A stretch of 64,000 nucleotides of DNA from Acidimicrobiales bacterium (lineage in GTDB: Bacteria; Actinomycetota; Acidimicrobiia; Acidimicrobiales; Poriferisodalaceae): assembly GCA_014239555.1 (NCBI GenBank), contig JAAZYR010000002.1, positions 124,001 to 188,000 on the forward strand, written 5' to 3'. Under the pieces are notes generated by a model, which made no database searches, was not told where the DNA came from, and saw only the letters and a list, made by a program, of their open reading frames with translations. Both the position numbers and the translations under genes were made by a program. Positions 1 through 10,200 of the stretch are shown here, in pieces (within the stretch, counting starts at the first letter, position 1; each line of letters opens with the position of its first letter).

Positions 1-266
1 AATTGGCGGGTGTAATCCCATTCGTAAAGCGCTTGTGCCGAATCGATGCCCTCGTAGCACTGAAGCCGAATGAGTTCACCACCAGTCCAAGCTGCTAATA
101 CTTTGGCGAGTTCGGTTTTCCCAACACCAGCGTCACCTTCAAGAAAAAGAGGACGTTGCATACTCATTGACAGATAAACGACAGTGGCAAGGCCTTCATC
201 CATCAAGTAGCCATGATTACTCAAGGCGGCACTAACTTCGGCGGGGGAATTGGGGACATTGAACAT
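1..266 (-). CDS. MoxR-type AAA+ ATPase (CoxD-like), N-terminal part, cut by window edge
   Basis: The first 88 codons of a MoxR-family AAA+ ATPase are visible; the rest lies outside the window. The Walker A motif GDAGVGKT sits at residues 44-51, followed by the MoxR-type stretch LIRLQCYEGID and YEWDYTRQ. MoxR ATPases work with VWA-domain partners as chaperones for cofactor insertion; CoxD of carbon monoxide dehydrogenase clusters is the best-known relative. A CoxM/CoxS pair on the same strand 0.9 kb away makes a CoxD-like role plausible, but the SDR gene on the other strand lies between them. The ATG at 266 is chosen because the protein start aligns with the family. Family sure, specific role inferred. 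Confidence 0.85.
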   Translation of the reverse strand, partial: MFNVPNSPAEVSAALSNHGYLMDEGLATVVYLSMSMQRPLFLEGDAGVGKTELAKVLAAWTGGELIRLQCYEGIDSAQALYEWDYTRQ

Positions 267-377
267 GCTCCATAAAGAATACGACCTCGGACCTATTTAG
301 CCCTCACTGGACGTCAATTCGGCACGACACCCCTGGTAGCCGATATCTTGCCGCGAGACGTTAGAAGGGATTTAGAG

Positions 378-1124
378 ATGGATCTGGGTATCAGTGGACG
401 GACGGCCGCGGTTGCTGCGGGATCTGCAGGGCTGGGGCTTGGTGCGGCCAAGGCTCTTGCCGCCGATGGAGTTCGAGTCGCTATCTGCGGACGCGATTCT
501 GCAAAGCTGGCGGCGGCGGCGGCAACTATCGATGGTGACGTAATCACCCTGGAAGCAGATTTGTCGATGCCGGACTCAGGTCGCCAGTTCGTTGAAAACG
601 CCACTGCCGCGTTGGGTCACTTAGACATACTCGTCACCAATGCAGGCTGTCCCCCTCCGGGCACATTCGCAGACACCGATCTTGATGCTTATCAAACTGC
701 TTTCGACATGAATTGCAGATCAATGATCGAAATGTGTCGCACTGCCATACCCGCTATGCGAGAGCGTGGCTGGGGACGGGTATGTGCCATCACTAGTGTC
801 GGCGTCAAACAACCAATCGGCTACCTGATGGCCAGTTCCGTAGCCCGAGCGGGGTTGACCAGCTTTCTCAAAATTACTGCCAGAGAAGTCGCAGCCGACG
901 GAGTCACAGTTAATTCTGCTCAGCCGGGAACTCACTGGACAGACAGGGTCGCAAAGATTGTGCCAGATCGGGAAACCGCAGCCGCCTCCGTGCCTGCGCA
1001 AATTACCGGTGACCCCGATGACTTCGGTGCCGCAGTGGCGTTTCTGTGTTCTGAGCAGGCGAAATTTATTACTGGGACAGGGCTGCTCATTGACGGCGGC
1101 CAAGCCGCTGGGCTCCTTGACTGA
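378..1124 (+). CDS. SDR-family oxidoreductase with atypical active site
   Basis: A 248-residue classical-length short-chain dehydrogenase/reductase. The ATG at 378 is preferred over the upstream TTG at 348 because GAAGGGA lies 7 nt before it. The glycine-rich nucleotide loop reads AGSAGLGLG instead of TGxxxGxG, and the conserved NAG is present (VTNAGCPPPG). The usual catalytic YxxxK is not seen: the aligned stretch is MASSVARAG, so Tyr is replaced by Ser and Lys by Arg. The C-terminal NSAQPG and GLLIDGG motifs are normal. It resembles the FabG-like SDR subgroup known to lack a perfect cofactor motif and tetrad. Substrate unknown. It sits on the opposite strand from the flanking coxM-like and moxR-like genes. 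Confidence 0.85.
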   Translation: MDLGISGRTAAVAAGSAGLGLGAAKALAADGVRVAICGRDSAKLAAAAATIDGDVITLEADLSMPDSGRQFVENATAALGHLDILVTNAGCPPPGTFADTDLDAYQTAFDMNCRSMIEMCRTAIPAMRERGWGRVCAITSVGVKQPIGYLMASSVARAGLTSFLKITAREVAADGVTVNSAQPGTHWTDRVAKIVPDRETAAASVPAQITGDPDDFGAAVAFLCSEQAKFITGTGLLIDGGQAAGLLD

Positions 1125-1137
1125 CCAGTTCTTAAGC

Positions 1138-1155
1138 GTAGGAGGGCAGTCCTAC
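1138..1155. terminator. Possible terminator hairpin between convergent genes
   Basis: Perfect 6-bp stem GTAGGA/TCCTAC with a 6-nt loop, 13 nt past the SDR stop and before the end of the convergent coxM-like gene. No T-run follows on the plus strand, so support is modest. Confidence 0.35.
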
Positions 1156-1196
1156 ATAACAATTAAAAACCTGGTTGTTGCGCTCGCGCTATTTCG

Positions 1197-2024
1197 TCAA
1201 GAAATTCCTGCGGCTTCCAACGCCCTCCGAGTGAGGACTCGGGCCAGATGCGCTCGATACTCCGGCGACGCGTTCAGATCTGTGGGGGCATCAGTTCCTT
1301 CTGCAGCCTGCTCGGCGGCTTCCGCAGAGGAGGCCCCTCCAGCTAACGCGGCCTCAACCGCTGCAGCGCGCAGCGGAGTTGAACCCATGTTGACTAAGGA
1401 AACCTGAGTTGTGCCCTGCACCTGGACTGCCGCGACCCCTACGATCGCCCAATCCTGTGCGCGTCGATTGAACTTTTGATAATTCCACGAAGCGCCTGGA
1501 GTCTTCGGCAGTCTGATTTCAGTGAGCATCTCATCATCTGAAAGAGCGGACTCAAAGTACCCAGTGAAGAAATCTGAGACCTGAACCTCGCGCTCACCAT
1601 TGGGTCCCTGAGCAATCAGGGAACCGCCTAAAGCTAATACGGCTGCAGGGAGATCAGATGCCGGGTCTGAATGCGCCAACGAACCGCCTATGGTTCCTCG
1701 ATGCCGAACCTGCGGATCGCCGACCTTGCTCGCCACATGGGCGAGAATTGGACACTCCGCTATCAGAAGTTCGCTCGTCTCAAGGCTTCGGTGCGTTGCC
1801 AGCGCTCCGATCGCAATATGATCGTCTCGGTCGTCGATATAACTGAGGTCCCCGACGCGCCCTATATCCACCAGCACGGTTGGAACAGCAAGTCGGAGCT
1901 TCATCATGGGAAGAAGAGAGTGGCCTCCTGCAAGAAACTTCGCTTCGTCGCCGTATTCAGCGATCAGAGCGACAGCCTCTTCAGATGAGCCGGCTCTCTT
2001 GTAGTCAAAGGCAGCTGGAATCAT
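1197..2024 (-). CDS. coxM: FAD-binding medium subunit of a molybdenum hydroxylase (CoxM-like)
   Basis: 275 residues, the normal length for CoxM/CutM, the FAD subunit that passes electrons from the Mo/2Fe-2S core to an acceptor in CO dehydrogenase-type enzymes. The FAD-binding motifs are visible: AGGHSLLPMMKLRLA at residues 32-46 and TIGGSLAHSDPASD near 110-125. It follows the CoxS-like gene by 12 nt on the same strand, so the two are co-transcribed; GAAAGG precedes the ATG. The large molybdopterin-binding subunit (CoxL) is absent beside it, so CO cannot be assigned as the substrate; xanthine, nicotinate or aldehyde-oxidising relatives share this subunit. The symbol is by family only. Confidence 0.85.
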   Translation of the reverse strand: MIPAAFDYKRAGSSEEAVALIAEYGDEAKFLAGGHSLLPMMKLRLAVPTVLVDIGRVGDLSYIDDRDDHIAIGALATHRSLETSELLIAECPILAHVASKVGDPQVRHRGTIGGSLAHSDPASDLPAAVLALGGSLIAQGPNGEREVQVSDFFTGYFESALSDDEMLTEIRLPKTPGASWNYQKFNRRAQDWAIVGVAAVQVQGTTQVSLVNMGSTPLRAAAVEAALAGGASSAEAAEQAAEGTDAPTDLNASPEYRAHLARVLTRRALEAAGIS

Positions 2025-2036
2025 TCGCTGGGCCTT

Positions 2037-2504
2037 TCAACTTACGTCTTGGCCGCTACAGGCCAAGACTGCTTTAACAATATTGTGATACCCGGTGCAT
2101 CGACACAGGTTGCCTTCTAGTCCCTCACGGACTTCGGCTTCGGTGGGAGCAGAGTTTTCTTCGAGAAGCGAACAAGCCGCCATGACCATGCCAGGCGTGC
2201 AGTATCCACACTGCAAGCCGTGATGCTCGCGAAAGCTCTCCTGCATAGGGTGAAGCTGCTCAGCAGAGGGAGCGAGACCTTCAATGGTCGTCACTTCCTG
2301 TCCGTCAGCCTGCACTGCAAGCATCGTGCAAGCCTTCACTGATTCACCGTTGAGGTGAACGGTGCAAGCTCCACAAGAAGAGGTGTCACAACCCACATTC
2401 GTGCCGGTAAGCCCAAGTTCTTCGCGCAGGTAATAGACGAGCAATGAGCGCGGTTCCACGTCGGTCACGCGTGTGGCGTTATTAACCGTAACGCTGATCT
2501 CCAC
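2037..2504 (-). CDS. coxS: 2Fe-2S small subunit of a molybdenum hydroxylase (CoxS-like)
   Basis: 155 residues carrying two [2Fe-2S] sites typical of CoxS/CutS. The plant-ferredoxin-type cluster ligands are Cys39, Cys44, Cys47 and Cys59; the second site is formed by Cys99 and Cys102 (QCGYCTPGM) and the CRC pair in NLCRCTGYH near residue 134. It opens a two-gene operon with the CoxM-like gene. The start is a GTG at 2504 with a strong AGGAAGGGG ribosome-binding site. A TetR-family gene is divergently transcribed 250 bp upstream and is a natural candidate regulator. The large catalytic subunit is not adjacent, so the complete enzyme must be assembled with a distant CoxL or belong to another hydroxylase. 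Confidence 0.9.
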   Translation of the reverse strand: MEISVTVNNATRVTDVEPRSLLVYYLREELGLTGTNVGCDTSSCGACTVHLNGESVKACTMLAVQADGQEVTTIEGLAPSAEQLHPMQESFREHHGLQCGYCTPGMVMAACSLLEENSAPTEAEVREGLEGNLCRCTGYHNIVKAVLACSGQDVS

Positions 2505-2721
2505 AACGATCCCCTTCCTCCAACAGTCGGGTAGCCTTCAAGCCGGTCTCAATCATGCCCCATCAGAGGCACTGTTGCTGCACCGAAAGGGTTACTTATT
2601 TCTTAAACTGGAAATCAATCCGGAATTTAAGTCGGCGCAAGACCACGTCCACGTCTTCAGCCGTCCCCCAGTTCCACTGAAGTAAAACTAAATTCTCGTT
2701 GATTTGCATAGCTATAAGCGC

Positions 2722-2748
2722 CTAATTCAAACCCAAATTAGATAAGTT
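2722..2748 (+). promoter_or_regulatory. Inverted repeat plus -10 element in front of the TetR gene
   Basis: CTAATT (2722-2727) and AATTAG (2736-2741) form a perfect inverted repeat with an 8-nt spacer. Directly after it lies TAAGTT (2743-2748), a TAnnnT -10 box 7 nt before ATG 2756, which fits a leaderless transcript. A dimeric repressor on the repeat would block the -35/-10 spacer, so autorepression by the TetR protein is the simplest reading. This is inference; the 250-bp divergent region also serves the CoxS/CoxM operon. Confidence 0.4.
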
Positions 2749-2755
2749 GCTAAGG

Positions 2756-3313
2756 ATGCCAAAGGTGGACGAAGAAAATCAGCAAACGGCGAGTACGAAG
2801 AGTCAAATATTAGAAAACGCGCGTCAATTGTTCGCCGTACATGGGTATGACGGGACTTCCATCCGTCAACTGACCTCCAGCCTAAACATCACGCCAGCTG
2901 CTCTCTACTATCACTTCACGTCGAAGAATGACGTTCTTGAGGGGCTGGCCGCGACGTTGCATGACGCTAGCGATGCTCTCCTCAAGCGAATCAGTAATTT
3001 CGATCAGAGCGACCAACACATGCGCGAAGCGCTCAATCAGTATTACGACGTACTTGCCGACGATATCCACGTGTTTCGTTTGGTGTACAACGACGCAGCG
3101 ATCCAGCACAGCCCTATCGGACAAAGATTGCGAGCACAGGCTCGGGAGTTCTACACCTATCTTGTTGGACAAGATCCTTCGGTGGAAGATCGCATGCGCG
3201 CTGCGGGTGCTGTCGGTGTCATCCGTCTCTCGCTAGAACAGCGAGGCATGGAACCTCAAAAATATAGAGACGTCATCGTTGAGCGCGCCTTTCGCGTGAT
3301 GACCGACAATTAA
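2756..3313 (+). CDS. TetR/AcrR-family transcriptional regulator
   Basis: A 185-residue TetR-family regulator. The N-terminal helix-turn-helix is clear: ILENARQLFAVHGYDGTSIRQLT, then LNITPAALYYHFTSKNDVL, the signature of the family. The remainder is the variable ligand-binding helical domain. The ATG at 2756 is preferred over a TTG at 2747 because a TAnnnT -10 element ends 7 nt before it. It is divergent from the coxS-coxM-like operon, with a candidate operator in the shared intergenic region, so it may control that operon and itself. The ligand is not predictable; TetR proteins next to acyl-CoA or aromatic degradation genes often sense those intermediates. Confidence 0.9.
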   Translation: MPKVDEENQQTASTKSQILENARQLFAVHGYDGTSIRQLTSSLNITPAALYYHFTSKNDVLEGLAATLHDASDALLKRISNFDQSDQHMREALNQYYDVLADDIHVFRLVYNDAAIQHSPIGQRLRAQAREFYTYLVGQDPSVEDRMRAAGAVGVIRLSLEQRGMEPQKYRDVIVERAFRVMTDN

Positions 3314-3340
3314 TAACGCAACTCCCTCCGAATTCGAACA

Positions 3341-5108
<1,768 letters not shown>

Positions 5109-5155
5109 TCAGGACCGATGGTAGCTGTGGCTAGCAGGGATATCGCAGGGGTAAC

Positions 5156-6214
5156 TCAACCTTTATTTTGTTCCGCAGCTTTGATTGCCGCCCATTGAAC
5201 GATTAGTTCTTCTCTGTTTGGCATCGGAGTGCGGGGGTCTCGCTCGAAGACATGAGGATGTCGTCTGGTCATTTTATCTCGGATGCCGTTAGCCACATCA
5301 GCGAGATCAAATAGCCCGTCTTCTTCTGCAATAGCGCTGTGAATCATCACTTGGAAAAGTAGGTCGCCAAGCTCTTCGATCAACGCGTCGACTGGTCCGT
5401 CACTATTGCTCATCTGTTCGATCGCTTCGACGACCTCAGTCGTTTCCTCAATTAGGTGAGGGATCAAACTTGAGTGGGTTTGTTCTCGGTCCCATGGGCA
5501 TTCGGCTCTTAATCGGGCAACCAAGTCATGCAGTTCTGTCATCGCGTCGGCGGTTCGAAACTTAGGTATTCGTGGAATCCACAGCGACGTCAAGTGGTCT
5601 GGGTCAAATCCACGGTCCAGCTCAGCCCAGTCAATTTCGAAAACAGCTTCCGACGTGGCCCCGAGTCGTTGCAGCACAGTCACCCGCGGAGCGTCATCCG
5701 CATCTAACGAAAGCTTGATGTCGGATAGCACGAACTGGTCGTCGCATTGAGCAACTAACACGGGCCCTGTCAGGTGAGCAATTGCCGATTCAAACTGTTG
5801 GCCATCAACGATAGTCACTCTGCTTTCAACGGGATCCACGTTCAATCTGTCCCAAGCTAAATCGAGAAAAGATATCCCTGGCAGAATTTCGAGTTTGATC
5901 TCGGTTCTTCGTCGAAGTAGTTCGACGGTGTGTTCTGCAACCAGAGGCGATCCGGGCACAAGGTAAGCGATTGTGCCGTGTTCAATTGCCTCAGATACAA
6001 GTCGGTCAACGATTGTGGAATAAACCTCGGTGATCGAGTCAGATGAGTCATAAAGGTCATCAAAAGATTCGAGATGGTTGAACGCTTCAGCAGATGGGTG
6101 ATGTCGCGTACGTAGATACGTGGGGTAGGCCTCGACCAAGTTATGGACGGCAGTCGAAACAAAATCGATGCTTCCGGGTCCCATTCCTCCAACAATGACC
6201 TGCGCCAAAATCAC
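5156..6214 (-). CDS. mazG: Tetrapyrrole methylase-MazG fusion (YabN-like nucleotide pyrophosphohydrolase)
   Basis: 352 residues with two domains. Residues 1 to about 215 form a tetrapyrrole (corrin/porphyrin) methylase-like fold starting with the SAM-loop-like VGGMGPGSIDF. Residues from about 230 form a MazG domain: LRAECPWDREQTHSSL, the acidic EETTEVVEAI, then EELGDLLFQVMIHS, the metal-binding helices of all-alpha NTP pyrophosphatases. MazG hydrolyses non-canonical and excess NTPs to NMPs. This is the YabN architecture of Bacillus; whether the methylase half is active is unknown. It begins with GTG one base after the foldase-lipoprotein stop, so translation is probably coupled. Confidence 0.9.
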   Translation of the reverse strand: MILAQVIVGGMGPGSIDFVSTAVHNLVEAYPTYLRTRHHPSAEAFNHLESFDDLYDSSDSITEVYSTIVDRLVSEAIEHGTIAYLVPGSPLVAEHTVELLRRRTEIKLEILPGISFLDLAWDRLNVDPVESRVTIVDGQQFESAIAHLTGPVLVAQCDDQFVLSDIKLSLDADDAPRVTVLQRLGATSEAVFEIDWAELDRGFDPDHLTSLWIPRIPKFRTADAMTELHDLVARLRAECPWDREQTHSSLIPHLIEETTEVVEAIEQMSNSDGPVDALIEELGDLLFQVMIHSAIAEEDGLFDLADVANGIRDKMTRRHPHVFERDPRTPMPNREELIVQWAAIKAAEQNKG

Positions 6215-6215
6215 A

Positions 6216-7208
6216 CTATTGAACGGGCGCTACTGACAACGCCGTCGAATCCCAAGTTCCGACGCTCGGATCGATAGTGACTGGGTACTCGGTGACCAGG
6301 TCCGCGAGCACTTGTTGAGCGAATGGGCCGAGTGCTGTGGGATCTTTCTGATCTTCTTGTAATTCTCGCAGGAAGAAGACCATCCACAGGCGGCCGGTTG
6401 GGCTGTATTCCGAAGACATCGAAACTACTTTCGACACTTCGCCGACAGACATCTCGCCGAGAGGCGCTGCGTTTTCGCCGAATGTGTTGGCCCATGTGAG
6501 TAGGTTGGCGCATCCAACATCTCCATCCACCGACGTCGTGATTCCTGGCGCGTTCAATTGCGAAGCGACCACCTCGGCTGGTTCTCCGGCAATCAACCTT
6601 TCTCGGGCGATGTTCGCCTGGGCTTCAGTCGCAACAGCGATCAGAGTTACGCAATGAGGTGTGGCGAATTTTTCGAGTCGCGGATCTGCTTGGAACGCCT
6701 CTTCTCTAGCCCAATCTTCAAAATCCGCAGCGAGATGGGCCTGCACTTGTGAATTCAGTCGTTCGTCGTCAACTTCGAAGTCGATAGCGAATCCTGCGCC
6801 CTGAATGGCTACAGCGGCCAACCGGAGTCTCAACATGGAGGTCAGTCGAGCGGCGAACAATCTGTTGGTCGGATTAGCGGGATCGGTGAGCCCACTGGGT
6901 GGCGAAGCCTCCAAGCTGTCCAGAACCGCTTTGACAGTCACATCGCCTTGAGGGTGCGAAGCAACAACTTTCGTGGGGTCCATCAGCGTGACCGTCATCT
7001 GGTAATCGCTGCGCAACGCCACCCCATCACCATCTTGATCGATTCGGTCAAAAATTTCGTCACGCGAAAGAGCAGCTTCGGGGTCGGGTGAGTCACTGCA
7101 CGCGGCAACACTCAACGCCAATAACAAAAGAGAACCTGTTGCCAGCAGATGACGAGGTTTAAGGAAGTAGTGACCCTCTGCCGGAATGGTAGGCCTTGGA
7201 AGCGTCAA
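6216..7208 (-). CDS. SurA/PrsA-like foldase lipoprotein
   Basis: 330 residues. The N-terminus is a lipoprotein signal peptide ending in the lipobox LSVAAC at about residue 37, so the protein is anchored on the outside of the membrane. The middle region (MLRLRLAAVAIQGAGF, QVQAHLAADFEDW) resembles the helical SurA N-terminal chaperone domain, and the C-terminal part (HCVTLIAVATEAQANIARERLIAG through VGEVSKVV) resembles a parvulin-type peptidyl-prolyl isomerase. Proteins of this kind sit between mfd and mazG in many actinobacteria. The TTG start overlaps the mfd stop (TTGA), giving a coupled chain mfd-foldase-mazG. Isomerase activity is inferred from the fold only. Confidence 0.75.
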   Translation of the reverse strand: MTLPRPTIPAEGHYFLKPRHLLATGSLLLLALSVAACSDSPDPEAALSRDEIFDRIDQDGDGVALRSDYQMTVTLMDPTKVVASHPQGDVTVKAVLDSLEASPPSGLTDPANPTNRLFAARLTSMLRLRLAAVAIQGAGFAIDFEVDDERLNSQVQAHLAADFEDWAREEAFQADPRLEKFATPHCVTLIAVATEAQANIARERLIAGEPAEVVASQLNAPGITTSVDGDVGCANLLTWANTFGENAAPLGEMSVGEVSKVVSMSSEYSPTGRLWMVFFLRELQEDQKDPTALGPFAQQVLADLVTEYPVTIDPSVGTWDSTALSVAPVQ

Positions 7209-10200
7209 TCAGGCGGTCGGAGTTCACGAAAAAAGCCGAAAAGTGCACCCGGCAAATCTGGCCCGGCGCTCTTCGTATGTAACGTCAACTCTTTGAGGTC
7301 TTCCTTGTAGGTGCCTCCTTTGTAGGGCCCCTCGCTTATCAGCCGTTTGAAACGAACCTGTTCGCTCTGTCTAAGTTCAACCGGCGACACACGCACTCGA
7401 TCGCGGTTTGTGACGCTGATATCGCTCACTTCTAGGCGAACACATTCAGCTCTCAATAACGCTATGTGCAGAAGCGTCTGCGCTGGCGGTGGAACAAGCC
7501 CGTATCTGTCTATCCATTCGGCTTCTATGTCGGCGACTTCAGTTATTCCGGTCACCCCAACGAGCCGACGGTATGCCTCAAGTCGTAGTTCTTCCAAGGG
7601 GACGTACTCGTCTGGAAGGTACGCCTGAATTGGAAGATCAATATTGATCTCGCGTGACGGGGCAATCGGCTCGCCTTTAAGTTCAGCCACGGCCTCGGTG
7701 ACCATTTCGCAGTAAAGATCGTAACCAACGGCAGCGATGTGGCCCGATTGGGCGCCTCCCAAAAGGTTGCCCGCCCCGCGAATTTCGAGGTCCCGCATCG
7801 CGATTCGAAACCCAGATCCTAATTGGGTTGATTCACCAATAGTTTTTAAGCGTTCGAAAGCTTTTTCGGTCAGGGTTCGATTAGGTGGGTAGAAAAGGTA
7901 GGCGTAGGCACGTTGCCCAGAGCGTCCTACGCGTCCACGAATTTGATGTAGTTGTCCGAGTCCCATCAAGTCAGCCCGATCTACAACCAGCGTGTTCACG
8001 CTTGGCATGTCGATGCCTGATTCGATGATCGTGGTGCAGACGAGCACGTCATAACGCTGTTCCCAAAAGTCGATGACTACCTGCTCAAGGGAGCCTTCGT
8101 CCATCTGACCATGTGCTATCCCGATGCGCGCCTCTGGAACCATTTCATTTAGCTGGTTAGCGACTTGGGCAATATCTTCCACTCGGTTGTGAACGAAAAA
8201 TACTTGTCCTTCGCGGAGGACTTCCCGCCGAATCGCCTCCGCGACAGCCCTCTCGTCATACTCGCCGACATGGGTGAGGATCGGCAGTCGTTCGGCCGGG
8301 GCTGTATGTAGCAGAGAGAGGTCCCGAATCCCGGTGAGACTCATTTCCAGTGTTCGGGGAATCGGAGTAGCGGTCAGTGTCAAAACGTCAACGTCGGTTT
8401 TGAATTTTTTTATGGCCTCTTTGTGTGAAACCCCAAATCTTTGCTCCTCGTCGACAATTAACAATCCCAATTCTTTAAAGCGAACGTCTTGAGATAGAAG
8501 TCGGTGCGTTCCAATCAAGACGTCTACAGCACCATCAGCAGCTTCGGCAAGCACCCGTCGTTGTTGTGCTGGTGTCAAGAAGCGACTTAGTGCTTCGACC
8601 CTGACTGGGTGCGTCGCAAACCTCTCCACGAAGGTTTGGTGATGCTGTTGAGCTAAGAGGGTGGTGGGCACTAAGACCGCCACCTGTTTACCGTCCGCTA
8701 CGGCACTGAATGCCGCTCGCATCGCTACTTCGGTTTTGCCAAACCCAACGTCACCACATATCAACCTGTCCATCGGGTGAGGCGATTCCATATCGGAGAG
8801 CACATCTTGAATTGCAGTCAATTGGTCGGGTGTTTCTTGAAAAACAAAAGAATCCGAGAGTTCGCGCATCCAAGGCGTATCGGCAGGGAACGAATAGCCA
8901 GGCGTATTTAGACGAGACTGATAAAGCACTACCAGTTCTTGGGCAATCTCAGAAACTGCGTCTCGTACCCGTGCTTTTTGTTTCGCGAAGTCGGTGCCGC
9001 CCATACGGCTGCGTGCCGGTGTTTCCCCTCCTGTGTAAGGTCGGATTAGCTCGATCTGATCGCTTGGCAGGTAAAGCTTGTCGGTTCCTTTGAAATCCAG
9101 TACCAAATAATCACGTTCGGATCCCATAAGAGTCCGATGTTCCATACCGCTGTAACGAGCAACTCCGTGATGGTGATGCACTACGTGATCACCTGGCTGC
9201 AAATCTTCGAAGGTTCGTTGTGAGCCTGCTCGTGGACGAACGGGTCGGTGCGTTCGGCGACGACCTGTGATGTCTCGTTCAGTAAGGACAGCCAGAGCGA
9301 GTGTGGGAGCAATAAAGCCACGTTCGAGTGGCGCTGCGACCGCATGGCCACCGGTCTCTCCGTCGTAGGTGTCTGCGGAGTGAACCTGGAGATCGATACT
9401 TTCCGAACGCAACGTCTCGGCCATTCTTTGTGCTGATCCCGACCCATTGGCGGCCACAACTAAACGTTGACCGGCGGAAATTGACAATTCCCTTACTTGA
9501 TCAAGAAGGCGCATGGGGCTTCCAGCGGCGGTCTCCCACGGGACCGTTTCAAATTTGGGTTGTTGGGGTCCCGTTGGAATGCTGTCAATCGCCCAAACGC
9601 TGGCGTCACATTTTTGGAGCATCCGTTCGAAAGGAACATGGAGTCCTGGGAACGGCCGCAGGTTTCCGTCGTCATCTAACGCTTGCCAGGTGCTGGCAAG
9701 TGTGCGCGCCAAGTCAGTCTCCTCGGCAATCAGGTCTAGGGATCGGTCCTTCAGTCGCTTTGGATCAATCAGCAGCACTAATGCCTCAGAGCTCAGTAAA
9801 TCTGCAAGCACCAGTTCTTCGCTAACGAGCCATGGCAACCATGACTCCATGCCATCAAAGAGCTGGCCTTCTGCCACTCGCTCCCACTGCTCCCTCCCCC
9901 AGGGCTCGCTTGTGATGAGCTCCTTGGCGCGTTCGCGGATGGTGGGAGTCGGACGCATCTCTCGGGCCGGAGCGATGGTCACCGAGCTGATTTCGGCCGT
10001 GGATCGTTGGTCTGTGACTGAAAACTCTGTTAGTCGTTCAACTTCGTCTCCCCATAGGTCAAGTCTGATTGGAGAATCTGCCGTTGCCGGGAAGACGTCC
10101 ATAATGCCGCCTCTGACAGCAAACTCGCCTCTATGTTCAACTTGAGATTCGCGCCGATACCCGAGCGCAATGAACGACTCCGACAGAGCAGATAAGTCTG

